A stretch of DNA of 64,000 bases from Hofstenia miamia (taxonomy: Eukaryota; Xenacoelomorpha; Acoela): contig SCFE01000044.1 of assembly GCA_004352715.1 (NCBI GenBank), forward strand, positions 1,545,259-1,609,258, written 5' to 3'. The notes under the pieces were generated by a model. The model had not been told where the DNA came from and made no database searches. It was given only the letters and a program-made list of their open reading frames with translations. Shown here piece after piece: positions 35,401 to 47,829 of the stretch. Both the position numbers and the translations under genes were made by a program. Every line of letters begins with the position of its first letter. The first letter of the stretch is position 1.

Positions 35401-36715
35401 AAATTTTTTAGCAAAGCAAGAATTCTAAAATTTATAATTCAAACATTTTTAATGAAAATTTCACTTTGGCTATTTTGGCAAGAGATGTAGTAAATTAGAA
35501 GTATTAAGAATTTCGTTAATATAGTACAAGGTTAGGATCAAAATTTTAGAATTTGTGTCTTAATCTTTACAACAATTAGTTTTTAAATTTAATACTCTTT
35601 TAAATGTTATGATCATTTTTCATTAAATATGATGCTTATATCGCTTATGTTTTTAAATTGATATTCTTTGATGCAGCCCTTTTTCAATAATGATCTCACA
35701 ATAAATTGAGATTTTGCGAACTCAACTTATTGCTTAAACAGTGCTTGGTTTCCTGCGCAGTGATAACCCGCATTCCAATGTTTTTAATAGTATGGAGTAA
35801 TCAATATAGATTGTTCATAGCGTGGAAATACACTCGTTTTTTTTAGAATTACATAAATAATGATTCTTAATGGATCAAACAATATATTCCTAAAACATTC
35901 TTACATGATTTCAGCAGTTCAAATAGTATTTATAAGAGCGAATCGGAAATATCATATGTTGAACTTGAACGGTCAAAACTTAAGAACGTTAGAATAGGTG
36001 AAAAATATTGTTGGTGTAATACACGCAAAAACCGGAAATTTACGAGCATCTCTTTATATGAGATATTCAGAAATCTCTGAATTCATATTTTAAGCACATT
36101 GTTAAATAATTCTAAAACGTTGAGCATTTTGAGCGCCTTGTGAATGAAATCTTATTAGACAAGTGAAAATTCGGAAAAATTTGCGTTTAAAGTTGGAGCA
36201 CAGAAAATTTTAATTTTTCACAAATTTAATTATTCAAGAAATTACAAACAAATTGTTTAAATATCAAATAATTTATAACTTATAAGTTTCTGCATATTCC
36301 AATAACTTATTCAAAAATGTTGCATTATGAGCAATATTTCTTGGCTCAATCTTTCTCCACCGGCGAGATGTTTTTGTAATTTTTTCATAGATATTCATAA
36401 TGAAATAACTCAAATATAAAGTCGTTGTACTATTTTGCCAACTAAAATCGTTCGTTTATCATACCCTTCCCAACCTTTGTGTAAAACTAAATAAATGACT
36501 AAATTTGTTCATGAGGCATACCAAATCAACAACAACAAAAGTTTTTCGTTCAGACGACAAAAATTGGTGATAAAAATTGTTCGGGTGACAAAAGTTCTTC
36601 GTGTAGCATGGGCTTTAGTCAATATTGCGAGGTTTTACCCGAACATTTACCAATCACCTAATTCAAATATACGAATTGAAAAGAGTTTACTATTTTGAAG
36701 AAATTGAATAAGAAA
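35400..36715. other. Interval without a recognised gene
   Basis: AT-rich. The frame at 36495-36698 shows no motif. Nothing else is supported. Confidence 0.4.
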
Positions 36716-37636
36716 ATTTTTGTAAATTGTGACCCTGTACAAAGGGACAGCTTTAATTCCCATCAATTTCAAAAAACAGTATATAATTACAATGGAATTA
36801 ATTAGAATATGCAAACAATTAAGAATTTATATTAACAATTAACAAACCCTGGAGTACTCTGAACTACTTAATTGTGTAAGTAACATAGAAAATGCCAGCC
36901 AACTTGCTGAATATGAGAGAGGTGTATTACAACACTGAAAATGAAAGTAAAAGCACAAGAGAAATTGCAAAAATTCAATGATTTATGGCACCAACTATGT
37001 TACAAAATCCTACAAATATAACAGACCCAAGATTCCGCAAGCTTGTGCGTGCATGTGGAAGTGGAAATTCCTGTGGCAACAAATTGAAAACTGAGTTTCA
37101 ACTTAATGTTTTGCGTAGTACAATTCGTCAAACTCTTTGAAATATGTAAAGAGAAGCAAATTGTCAAAGCTTACCAATGCAAATGTGGAATTCCCTTAAC
37201 CCTTGTACTATATTTCTATTGTTAGATGCGATAAAATTGCCTTGATGGGTCAGACGGCAATATGAATCATTTTTCAGGCGTCAGGACGGTGGTTGGAGGT
37301 GTGATGGGCTACGGGAGTATTTTCAGTCCTAGCAAAAACTGAATTACATTTCCTTGATGAAACGCAAGACTCCGAATGTTACGTATTTACGTTAAGATAA
37401 TATTTCCTAACTGTACTGACTTTGTATTTTTTTTACTTGAATCCAATTGAAAATCTTTGGTATAACCTTGCAAAATGTGTATATGCTGATGGTAAGCAAT
37501 TTAAATTTGTTGAGAAGCCGAAGTTAAACATTTTGGAGGAGTGGAAGAAAATATCCACAAAATACAGATGCATTTTTAAGATAGTTTAAATCAGTTGCAT
37601 TCTATAATCTTTTGCACAGGGTCAATTTACAAAAAA
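36716..37636 (+). mobile_element. Tc1-like DNA transposon remnant
   Basis: The ends form an inverted repeat: TTTTTGTAAATTGTGACCC (left) against GGGTCAATTTACAAAAA (right, 37619-37636), with CTGT/ACAG-type sequence next to each. The interior on the plus strand has the C-terminal Tc1 transposase signature NPIENLWYNLAKCVYADGKQ near 37440-37500, containing the terminal catalytic Glu region, and decayed N-terminal sequence near 36950-37150. About 920 bp in all, against roughly 1.6 kb for an intact Tc1, so it is internally deleted and frame-broken. Confidence 0.7.
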
Positions 37637-37639
37637 TAT

Positions 37640-39870
37640 GTATTGGCTTCTTACTCAATTTTGTTTGCAAGCAGTATCATCAACATCTTTATAAGGAAGT
37701 TTTTATAATACTCTATTTTTGCTTAAATTAATTTGCAACTTCTACGAAAGGCAATTAATTTTAATTGGTCCGCACACATATTGCAGCGATAGATTATCAA
37801 AAGTTCATAAACCAATACATCAGACTAACGGCAAATATCTGGTGGAATTTCGGTTTTATGGTTAACATTAATTGTGTTCTATGTCTTGTGCAACTTTATG
37901 TGATAATTATTTTCTGTCAATAAATTTATGATGCTTGACTTGTATTAATATTTTTTGTGCATAATCATCTGGCAAAACATCCAAAATGATATTTTAGCAA
38001 TGGTGCTTCGTTAAATAAACTATGCTTCACAACGACAATGACAACGAAAAGCAATTAAAGTAAATTAATTAATTAATCATTGCGTTGCGCGTAAAGGAAT
38101 TTTGCCTCCCTGTGAGGTTGCTTAGGCACTTTTACTAAAGTACATAAGTAGCAATATTTATACAGATTTATACAGAATAGATAATGTAATTCTTTTTCTA
38201 TCCGTTTTAACCCTATTCTTCACCTATTCTTCACAATGGGGGGATAAATCCCCCTCCATGTAAATTTTTATTAATAACTTTTTTTAATTTAAATTTGAGA
38301 GATTGGCTGAACTTTTCATTGCATTAAATTTAGTTTTACACATTCTGTGAAAATTTTAGGGCGACTGCTTTTTTGTCCAATTCCCTTGTTCTGTCGATTT
38401 ATAATGTTAATATCATCAATTTCTAGAAGATGTATACATAGTAGAGCAGTAGCATAACGTTTAGTCACTGAATATATTTACAAGCGTTTACAATAATATA
38501 CATTTAACAGTGTTTACACTTCCCCTCAATTTGTTCTCTTTGAATCTGATTTGGACCATAGTTCTTGCCAACGTTGTTTACGTTGTTTAAAAAATCTTAA
38601 AAATCACGTTGTTTAAATATTTCGAGTAAGCTAAGAAAAAAAACTTATTACTTGCCACATTTATTATTTCAATATCGTGTATTCATTAGAATATTCAAAA
38701 GTGTTTACAATGCTTCTTTCAACTTCGTCATTGTCCGAGTTGCTCATCCCCCAGACCCCCAACCCCCACCCTACTCCGCCAACTGCACCACCGTTGGAAC
38801 CGGTTGGGTTCGACCTACGGGTTGGGTCAAGATATTTGAACCATTAAAATGGTTTAGGTTTTTTAAGGACAAATCGACGCAGTGAAATCAATTATTGTTC
38901 TCAGGGAAGTGATGAACAACAATTTATATTAATGAATTTGTACGACAATCTGTTTCTTTATTAACTAAATTGTTTTTTAAATATATTCATCTCTGTACTC
39001 ATACATAAGATACTACAAAACTCAGTTGGGAGCTAATCAATTTTGGAAAGTAAGATATATTTCACATCGGTTGTATACAGTTCAGGTTGATATCCGTAAA
39101 ACCCACACAGATCGCCCGGCCGGATGTTGTTCTACGTTGCTTAAAAATTCACTGAATATCTCATTGTTTCACGTTCTTTAAATCCACGTTACCACAAACT
39201 AATAGTTTTGTTGATTCACCGGCTTGCATTTCTTTCATTTGCAGCTAGTTTTACTGACTGTGGTCACTATTAAAAAATTCTCGCGCAAATGTGCTACTTG
39301 CTCCAATTTATCTTTATCGCTGTATGATCATTGGATTTTCAGTTAGAAGTTTTGCCTCAAATTGTCACTATACGCATGTAGCATGAATGTCATGACACTT
39401 TTAAAAATATTTATTAACATTAATGCTTCTTTTAGGCTTAAAGCTATTGTCATATATCCGGCTTGTTGATAATACATCCGTTTTCTGTTTTGATTATTTC
39501 CATGCCATCTTAGGCAGGTCATTGAAATGCAGCTTTTATCCTTACTCCTGATTCTTCTATCACATTGTCATTAACCTGATTTGTATCTGTGAAGCGTTTT
39601 TTTTAAACCATCCGAATAATGACTGTGTCTAATTCCATAATCAGAAGTATGAGTATCACACAAATGTTTAAGGGCTGAAACAATTTTGTAAAATAGTTTT
39701 CAGTGAATATATTGTCGGTCTGGTTATATTTGAAATACATTGGGGCTTCCCAAATGTTTGCGATACTCATTTTCGTTACAGATTTTATCCGTGAGTGTGG
39801 GTACATTAATTTTTCTTGTTTCACCCAAATTCCATTTGATAATCATACATGTCCTCAATGTACTTCTGTT
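37640..39870. other. Interval without a recognised gene
   Basis: No gene was found. A GC-rich island with C-runs lies at about 38745-38835 and contains the partial palindrome AACCGGTTGGGTT. It stands out from the surrounding AT-rich DNA. Confidence 0.4.
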
Positions 39871-39879
39871 GATTGAAAA

Positions 39880-40466
39880 ATACGTTATCTTTTGTAAATC
39901 TGATTTAAATACTAACGAAAAACCTCTAGATTTCCTCTTTATTGGATTTCAATTTGCTAATTCCTCACTCTTCGCCCTCTTCCGCAATGCTCCGTTTAAT
40001 TCCACGGCTGCTGTGAATTTCTCTTTGTTTAATTCCATTCCTCGCTCCATTCTTCTCTATGCTTCTTCCTGTTGGTGACCTTCTCGTTCCTTGTTCCACT
40101 CTATGGAATGCTTCCAGAAGCGGGCTTTCAAATAGATCTCTCCCTTGCCATACAAAGACGCCCTTCTCAAATTCTCCACTCTGCCACTGTCACTCTACTT
40201 TCATGCCTGTGATCTCCTCTTGTTTAATCGCTTGCTCACTCGCAAATTGGACCTTGATCCTTTTGATTTCATTAAGTTCTCCAATTTCCTTTCCACCGAG
40301 CTTCAAGAAATCTTTGATGTCTTTCCTTTTTGCTGAACCCTTCTCCAAGTTCGCCTACTCTTCCATCTGCTCCTCCTTTATCTCTTTTGACTGTCCTCGC
40401 TGCCATAAAACTTGAATTGTTTCTATATTTTTGTACTGTCTGTCTTCAGCGACTAAATAAAATCAT

Positions 40467-40537
<71 letters not shown>

Positions 40538-40549
40538 TATTATATTATT
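39880..40549 (+). pseudogene. LINE 3' end with (ATT)n tail
   Basis: Plus-strand frames read NSIPRSILLYASSCW, then HSMECFQKRAFK, LPYKDALLKFSTLPLSLYFH and LLTRKLDLDPFDFIKF, the typical C-terminal region after the RT domain in a CR1/Jockey-group LINE. The sequence then ends in an (ATT)n tract at 40469-40549, as expected for the microsatellite tail of such elements. Stop codons and a frameshift break the reading frame. The overlapping 118-codon frame at 40059-40415 is out of the family frame. Confidence 0.65.
40469..40549. repeat. (ATT)n microsatellite
   Basis: About 25 uninterrupted ATT units, probably the LINE tail. It produces poly-Tyr and poly-Asn artefact frames. Confidence 0.95.
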
Positions 40550-41280
40550 TGACTGTTTGGAAAAAAATTTCATAATGCTTGATTTTGATTTAGTAAGGAA
40601 TACTGTGTCATCTACACAGACGAGTGCATAAATATTTTCTTTTAAATTGTGATGCAAACATGAATCGATTTTGGATTGTTTGAATTCGCAATTGAGGTAC
40701 ATCTTGTGAAGATGAATGTTCTAGCCTCTCCCAGCTTGTTTTTATTCATGCAAACTCCATATTAGCAAATTGACTTTTGTCCCCTCCCTTCTGATCTTTC
40801 ATCAGGCAGTTCTACATATATCCCCCTCCCCCCTCTTTAATTGTCAGTTTACAAATGTTGTTTTCATAACTTGCTGTTCTACGCAATTGCCCAGGGTGCT
40901 CTTATTAATTCACACTTTATATTTGGCTGTAGTATTTAGCATTTGTACCGTTCATTTTTTCTACAAATTTTCATGTATTTCAAATATACTATCTACACAT
41001 GGAGTATATGTACTGCCCTGCACAATCGCTGCCTAATTCCAGGTTGCAAATATGGAATCTGCAAATTGAATATTTAATGTATTTTGTTTGAATTGAATAT
41101 TTGATTTCATTCAAATAAGACTTTCTAAATAGACATTTCTCTTCTCACCCACAACAGGTCAATTTGCAGTTGGTATGGGAATTCTCTGCTTAATAATTTA
41201 TACATTGGGACTGCATGGAACAAGTGTAACAAGATGGTTGGAGCATTGGCAATATATTTTCTAAAGACTGCGACATTGAG

Positions 41281-41452
41281 CAGGGGCGTACGTAGTATTC
41301 TCTGACGGGGGAAATCTTAGTCATGACCAAAAGTGCTGCGAAGCCCCTTGAAAAATTTTGAAAATATTGAGAAAAAAGAACCTAAAATGCAAAATCACTT
41401 TTAAAAACCTGAGGGAAGGACATTCCACCATGCCCCCTTGCGTACGCCGCTG
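41281..41452. mobile_element. hAT-type MITE, 172 bp
   Basis: It starts CAGGGGCGTACG and ends CGTACGCCGCTG, an imperfect inverted repeat of the CAGNGGCG type found in hAT elements. The flanks are a perfect 8-bp direct duplication, ACATTGAG (41273-41280 and 41453-41460), the length used by hAT transposases. No coding capacity. Confidence 0.85.
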
Positions 41453-42138
41453 ACATTGAGCGTCATCAATCACAATCACTAAGCCTTCCAATCTCTTGCC
41501 TAAATTTCACATTTGTGGAAACGATATTATATGCACTAACTTTAATTTCTCAAATCGTTGTAATTCAGTGATCCACTTATTGAGGGGGTTGCCGTGAATG
41601 CGCCTCTCTTTGAATCTATTTAATTAGTAATTGCTTCAATTATGTAAACTATTGTACCATTTGAAGCAGGACGCGTCGTCACTGCACGGTGACCAACCTC
41701 GGATCTTTTAAAATGTAGGTCGCGAATTTAGACGGATTTTTTATTAAATGGAGTTTGATTATGGTATTGTCCTTCTTTTTTTCATTGTGTCATGCTGTGT
41801 AGTTTCAATTGATTGCGACAAATATCGCATCTATGTTTCAAACACGTTTAAACTTATAAAATTAATTGCTTGATAATTTAATGTGTTCTGGAACAAAATA
41901 TGCATAAAAAATTAGTCATAAATCATAAGTTATTCTCTAAAACTAGGACATTGTCTACTCAGAAGAAATTTTGCAAGCTGTTACTTGTCTAGAATTCCCT
42001 CAAATTTTCTGTTTATGTTCGCTATAGCATACATGTTAATCAAGTAATTTGCATATTTTTGAATTCAAATCTACTCATGTTAGAATTAATTATACTTTGA
42101 TCAAATTTTTTTGTATTTATTTTATTTCTTGTTTAGTA

Positions 42139-45030
42139 ATGGATATCAATATTCAAGCACTAAGCAATTTACTCCATAATGATAAAGAATCCAGTGACGA
42201 TGATGAGTTAGATCAGTCTTCTGTTTCGGGTACGTTTTTGTAATAAAGTATTTGATTCTTTACTACTTTTTGCTAGGTATTGATATACATACTTGACATA
42301 TTTCATTATAATCTTATTACTTTTCATAATCATTTAATAGAGTATATTCAACATTAAGAAGGTTGTCCTTATTTTATTCAATCTTTTTAAAATGTTTAGC
42401 CGTTTTTCGGCTTTGTGAGATTTTGTTTTGGTATTTAGGATTGAATCCAGGGAGCATTGGTCCAAAAAAATCCACCAAAACCGTCAATAAAAAATTGGAT
42501 CCAAACAATATTTGGGATGTTGATGATGTGCCTGATATTCAATCTATCTATCAGGAAGACTACCGACCTAGGCCTGATTATGAAATTAAATATTCGCAGG
42601 TTTTCTTTTGATTTTAAATTTATCCTTATATGCCTGTATCATCAATGATTATTCATCATTCATATTTATAATTGTTATTTAGTATTGACACTAAGATTTT
42701 TTTTTAAAATATAGTCAAATAAAATGTATTATATTTTCATTTTGCAATAAATGAGTAAAGGTTGGATTGATGCTTCATTAGCTGTTTCCTGTATGACTCC
42801 ATTCTTTGTTATTTGCACTAGAGTTAGTTGATTCATGCAATTCTCGCAACACTGAAATACGTATATTGCTTTTTATTGAAGCTATAACATTCTTCATGGA
42901 ATTCCATACTTTTTACTTTTTATATTATAATCCAGAGTTTGGGTGGTTATACTTACATCTTTTCAAATACCTTCAATCTTAAGAATTAAAGTAGAAGTGT
43001 AATTTGATTTTCATTAATTTCAGTAATAATAAAAACTATTTACATCTTAATCATTGTTTAGATTTAGAATTTTGTTTCCAACACCAGAGACAGTAAATTA
43101 AAGTAAAGAAAAGTTCCGTCTATTGTTAAAATTAACTTTAGATATACGTTAAAGTCCAAAATACAATATTTGAATTGAAAACATTGTTTTTAATAGAAAA
43201 TGATATTTTGTGAAGATTTAGCACATTTAGTGTTCTAAAAATAAGTATTTCGTTTACCAATGCTGCTATCTAATATAATCAGTGTACCAAAAAAGAATAT
43301 ATTGATCAGCAGTTAAAAAAGAACCCACTAAAATACAAGTACTACAGTCGAACCTCGTTATAACGATCCGCTATTGAATGAAACTCCGGGTATAACGCTA
43401 TAATTGCCCGCCTAAATCCTATTCAAAATCAAAGAGATTACTACACTTACAATGATTTCTGGTATTACGAAATCCCGCCTATAACGATGGTAAATAAATG
43501 TCCCGTTTATTCATTCCCTTTCAAAATATACAGGTTTAGAACGACCCTGACCCTAGAACGACCCTGAGCTAGAACTTCCTATCAGTTCCGCTCAAACCAT
43601 CACATACATCCAGAAACTGTGACGATTCTTGGAAATTCATAAAGCTAATCAGATGTTCACGAATGCGTCCAGAAATTAGATGACTTTGTAGTGAATACTG
43701 CATGTCACTCAGGAAGACAATAAAAAATTACTGATTTCTCTGTACATGTTTTAGATTCAAATTACAAAAAAAATTTTGTGTTGTATGTTTTAGCTTGTAG
43801 GCCCTACATTTTAACAACTTTCTTTTCCAAATTTGATGCGACCGGCATATGTAACAAAACCAGTGGGCAGCTATGCATTAAGATCATATTTATTAATTTA
43901 GATCATTTGCGGTGAGCGTCACGATTTCCCGCATTGTTAAACATGTAGTTCATTAAAATGATTTCAGGTGTCGCCATACACTGGCAAAATCAGTACATGT
44001 ACAAATGTGAGTAATTTTTACGAAATTTTATTTCTGAAAATTCCTGCATTGCTATAACGAAACCCGTCTACAACAATGAAATTTCGTTGGCCCCTGAGAA
44101 TCGTTATAACGAGGTTCGACTGTATTTAGATTGGGAACAAAGCTTTCTTATTCTTCTTGAGCTTTTATCTCGCTCTGTTTGATATGAGTCTTTAATGAAT
44201 TTCTTAGAAAAGCAGTTGAACAACTTTTTTACAAAACTTTTTAGTAGTCTATGCCAACACAAAACATTGAACGCCAAACCTAAAACATTTCATTTTGAAT
44301 TAGCAATTGACATTCGATATAACTGGAGCCAGGTACAGACTTTTCAAACAAAGTTTCATGTCGAAGAAAATCCAATGAATTGATGACTATATAGTTTGAG
44401 TTTTCCTGGAGCCTAATAAAAAATCTGACTTCAGTGTTGTATTTAAAAAGATATGGTAAATATAATGTGCTTAGCCGTTAACAGAAATTGATTTCTATAT
44501 AATCCCCATCGGTTTAACATTGAGAAATTCCTGTTTTATGTCATTTACTACTTATATTAAACGAAATTTATACATTCAAATGTAAATGTGTAAGAGAAAG
44601 CGGAATTTGTTTGTTGTAAAGAATTCCTTCTTTTGAATCCAAATTATTTAGCATTTAGAATGGGATTTTGCTCTGCGTTTAATTGATTTATATATTATCA
44701 CAAAAATGTTGAAACCATTATTTTATATTTTAGTCAATTACTCCAGAAGACATGTTTCTGCAGATGGGATATAAAAACCCCTCAACTGTGTCATGCGAGT
44801 CTCTTGTTCTTCACGTTAAACTTCCTGATTGCAAGTCTGCAGATTCTGTGAATCTTGATGTTCGAGAGAAGTTTGTTGACATTCGGTCACCAGAATATCA
44901 CTTGCCACTTCATTTACCTCATCCCGTTGTGCCCGACAGTGGAAAAGCAAAATTCGACATTGACAAGCAAACTCTAATTATAACATTAAAGTTGAATCGC
45001 GACTACGAGTTTTTAAATGATGCATCTTGA
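42139..45030 (+). CDS. DNAAF6: DNAAF6 (PIH1D3), axonemal dynein assembly factor, three coding exons
   Basis: Exons: 42139-42229, 42439-42599 and 44734-45030, all with GT donors and AG acceptors (GG|GTACGT, TTTAG|GATTG; CAG|GTTTTC, TTTTAG|TCAATT). The phases agree, giving 182 residues against about 214 in human. Exon 1 has MDINIQALSNLL and an acidic ESSDDDELD run. Exon 2 has GPKK and the IWDVDDVPD motif typical of the family. Exon 3 encodes SITPEDMFLQMG, then a CS-like beta domain with LPDC...VNLDVREKFVDIRSPEY and a KLNRDYEFL end. The product works in the cytoplasm as an HSP90 co-chaperone that pre-assembles ciliary dynein arms. A pyrimidine-rich tract and AG at 42119-42136 lie just before the ATG, so a non-coding 5' exon is likely upstream. 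A pogo-like element sits in intron 2. Confidence 0.92.
43345..44122. mobile_element. Pogo/Tigger-type non-autonomous element in DNAAF6 intron 2
   Basis: It starts CAGTCGAACCTCGTTATAAC and ends with its inverse, CGTTATAACGAGGTTCGACTG, about 22-24 bp of nearly perfect TIR. Each end is flanked by TA (43343-43344 and 44123-44124). A CAGT-type TIR with TA duplication is characteristic of the pogo/Tigger branch of Tc1/mariner. The 778-bp element carries no transposase frame. Further internal blocks of TATAACGA-type sequence lie near 43386-43490 and 44050. Confidence 0.85.
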
Positions 45031-45281
45031 TATCAACTTTTATTTTGTACATTGTACATATGTTAATATTGTTTTTATAAACTATTCTACGTTGATGTTG
45101 ACATGTATACATGTGAATATATCTGTCGCATTATGACCGGATGCATACTGTTTTCATGCTGTTACATTAACTTGTCCAAATTTTGTTTTTGTTTTATAAC
45201 ATGCTGGGTTTAGAAAACCCCGTGATCGTCAAAAGTTGTAGAGCAATTTTTAATATTACTGGTAGCAACTCTAAGAGTGTC

Positions 45282-45287
45282 AATAAA
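45282..45287 (+). promoter_or_regulatory. Candidate poly(A) signal of DNAAF6
   Basis: An AATAAA lies 252 nt after the DNAAF6 stop codon, a plausible 3' UTR length. No transcript evidence is available here. Confidence 0.4.
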
Positions 45288-45784
45288 CTACGAAACCATT
45301 ACAAACAAAATATTTCCTACTTGCTTTTTGGGTTTTTATCAATTTATTCAGATTGGAACATGTTTTACCTTTGAGGGCCTTAAACTATTTATTATAATTT
45401 GATTAAATTAATTCTTAGATAGATACCCCACACTTTTAATGATTTCNGGGGGGGGGGTACTAAACTTTAGTGCTGATGTCAGCATTTTTGAAAAAATAAT
45501 TGGTAAAAAGGCTAAGAGGTGTCTTATGTCAAAATTATTATTTTTGTTTAACATTTAATATTTTCCTATTCAAAACACAAGTTATAAGGTCTAGTAATAA
45601 CTTAAGGCATCTTAATTTGTTATTTATCATTTAACATTTTAGGCATAATTCAGTGTGAGAAATTATCTTGAATACCTAAATTTTTGCTATTTTATGAATT
45701 TTGTTAATAAGAATAATATATCTTTGTACCAGTTACTAATATGCATAGTAAATAGTTGATGAAACTTATTTCTGCTAGCGGCAC

Positions 45785-45935
45785 TTTAATACAAGCTGTG
45801 GAAAAGTGGAGAAAAACAATAGATAATGATGAACTCAACAATTGCTTGCTTATTAGCCCTCTCGAAAGCATTCGATTCCATTAATCAAAGAAGATTACAT
45901 CAAAACGTTAAATTTCTGGGTTTTCTAGTGACAGT
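45785..45935 (+). pseudogene. LINE reverse transcriptase fragment
   Basis: Two frames joined by a one-base slip near 45853 read QAVEKWRKTIDNDELNNCLL and then ALSKAFDSINQRRLHQNVKF. This matches the RT motif (D)LSKAFDxIxH..L with the usual upstream helix. No further intact domain follows. LINE-like sequence may continue to about 46170. Confidence 0.6.
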
Positions 45936-46199
45936 TTTGTTTTCTACTCCGATAGATGCATTCTTTTAAGATGGTCTGTTGCGTTCATAAGAAAGATGTT
46001 CTTCTTGATACCGAACAGTGTTTTTTCACAGATTTTACAGTCATAACATTTGTCAGTTTTGTTTCAAACGAAGAATTTTTCTACCGCTCCCCTTCTATGA
46101 GATTGTTCTCTTCCCATATCGTACACTTAAATAATAAAATCAATTTATTTGGTGAATTGAAACTAATTTGATAACAATTAGGTGTAAAGAAGTGAATGA

Positions 46200-46974
46200 G
46201 TATTAAGTAGGTTACCAGTATGTAAAATAATCAAGAGGAAGAGCGGCTGTTTAGAGAGTGACTGTAATACAACAGATTACGTCAGACTACAAAACGCAAC
46301 GCAATGTAAACTGCTCTTGCCGAGCTTGCGCGTAAGCGGGATAACCACTTGACCAATATGCATGATCTACTAATTGAGCAGGCGGCACCTCTAAAGTGAT
46401 CCGCGCCATTAAAGTTAATTTCTGATGAAATCATATGTATGATATAATAATGTATTTAAATCCGTTAAAGTATCAGTTTTGAACAGAATCTGTTAAACAG
46501 ATTTGTTTAAAAAAATAAGCGTTTAACAGTTTTTATTTAACAGATCTGTTAAAACGTTATTTACAGTATATGTACATCACTGGCGAAAACCGCGAAGTTT
46601 TAAAAATGCGCCTAAAAATGGATTTCCGACCTTAGATATTAAATTTTTCATTTCTTTAGACGGAATTTTTTTAGATTTAACCAGTTAAAATCTGACGAGG
46701 TGGACATTCGCCTTCTCATCCCCCCTCCCTCCCTCTGCTGCTAAAGTTCAAACATTAAATTAATATTATAAATTCCTTACTGTAAACTGTATTTTTTCGG
46801 CTAGAAAAGATGATGGATTGTGTTTTTATTAAACAGGTTTGATGTAAATAGATTCTATTTAATAGACAGGTATTTGTATGTGTCTATAAAGATACATAAA
46901 CTGAATTTATTCTTTGACTTTTTAAAGAAAATACCTTCAAGAACGCAATAAACCATAGGCTTCACATTATATAA

Positions 46975-47011
<37 letters not shown>

Positions 47012-47380
47012 CGTGTGTAAGCAAACTGAGCTTTTAATATAATTTCAATGCGACTACAATCATGTTGATCGAGCATATAAAATCTGTTCAACATATGTAC
47101 ATACAGTTAATGCCTTTAATCAAATTTTTACTATCTTAGCACGAAATAAATATCCTCATATTTTATGAAAATATTCAGATCATCTATTTGAAAATAATTA
47201 GAGCAAAGAAAACCATAAAGATGTGAAAAATACAAACAAAGAAACTAAAATTGAAGTGTATTTGAAAATATCATATTTAAGTAACAAAGTTGAGAAATTC
47301 AAATGAGTGAGAAATTTGAATACAAAGCTAAAAATCAATAAGATCAACCGATTTTTACATCATTTAAAACAAAAGATATG
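46200..47380. other. Interval without a recognised gene
   Basis: It contains a TCTGTTAAAC/GTTTAACAGA-type cluster at 46487-46560 that can fold on itself, and a (TA)n(TG)n microsatellite at 46976-47018. No gene is supported. Confidence 0.45.
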
Positions 47381-47690
47381 TTTCGTAGCAAAGACAATAT
47401 CCCAAAATACTTAGTTTCATCCCTAGTCTACAAATACAATGTGATGATTGCGATAAATCATATATCGGTAAAACTAAGCGACATCTGGGAATAATATCTA
47501 ATGAGCACTTAAGAGGTCATCTGAATTTAGAAATTTTTACCCATCACTATAAAACTAAGGAAGATCAATTTAAAATTTTATTAGAACTGAAAATCCGAAA
47601 ATAGCAGAGGCAATATATATAAAAGAAACAACAAAGGGTAAATTATTAAATCGACAAAAAAGCATGATGACTTTAAATTTATTCTAAGTG
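47370..47690 (+). pseudogene. Penelope-like C-terminus with GIY-YIG endonuclease
   Basis: The sequence reads MFRSKDNIPKYLVSSLVYKY, then after a frameshift CDDCDKSYIGKTKRHLGIIS and EHL, then after a second frameshift ENPKIAEAIYIKETTKGKLL and SMMTLNLF before a stop near 47685. This is the linker, GIY-YIG core and family C-terminus of a Penelope-like element. Only frameshifts separate the parts, so it is better preserved than the copies at 700-2990. Confidence 0.7.
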
Positions 47691-47829
47691 TATGTAATAA
47701 GATCATTTATATTTAACTTAGATGATTGTAGGTTTATTTATCGCGTATTTTGTAAACTGACGATGATGGTAACACATCAAAATAGATTTTCGAGACTGTC
47801 GTCACATTCAAATAATAATAATAATAGAC

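Noticed and set aside
40330-40702. Poly-Tyr and poly-Asn frames
   Set aside because: Translations of the (ATT)n microsatellite at 40469-40549.
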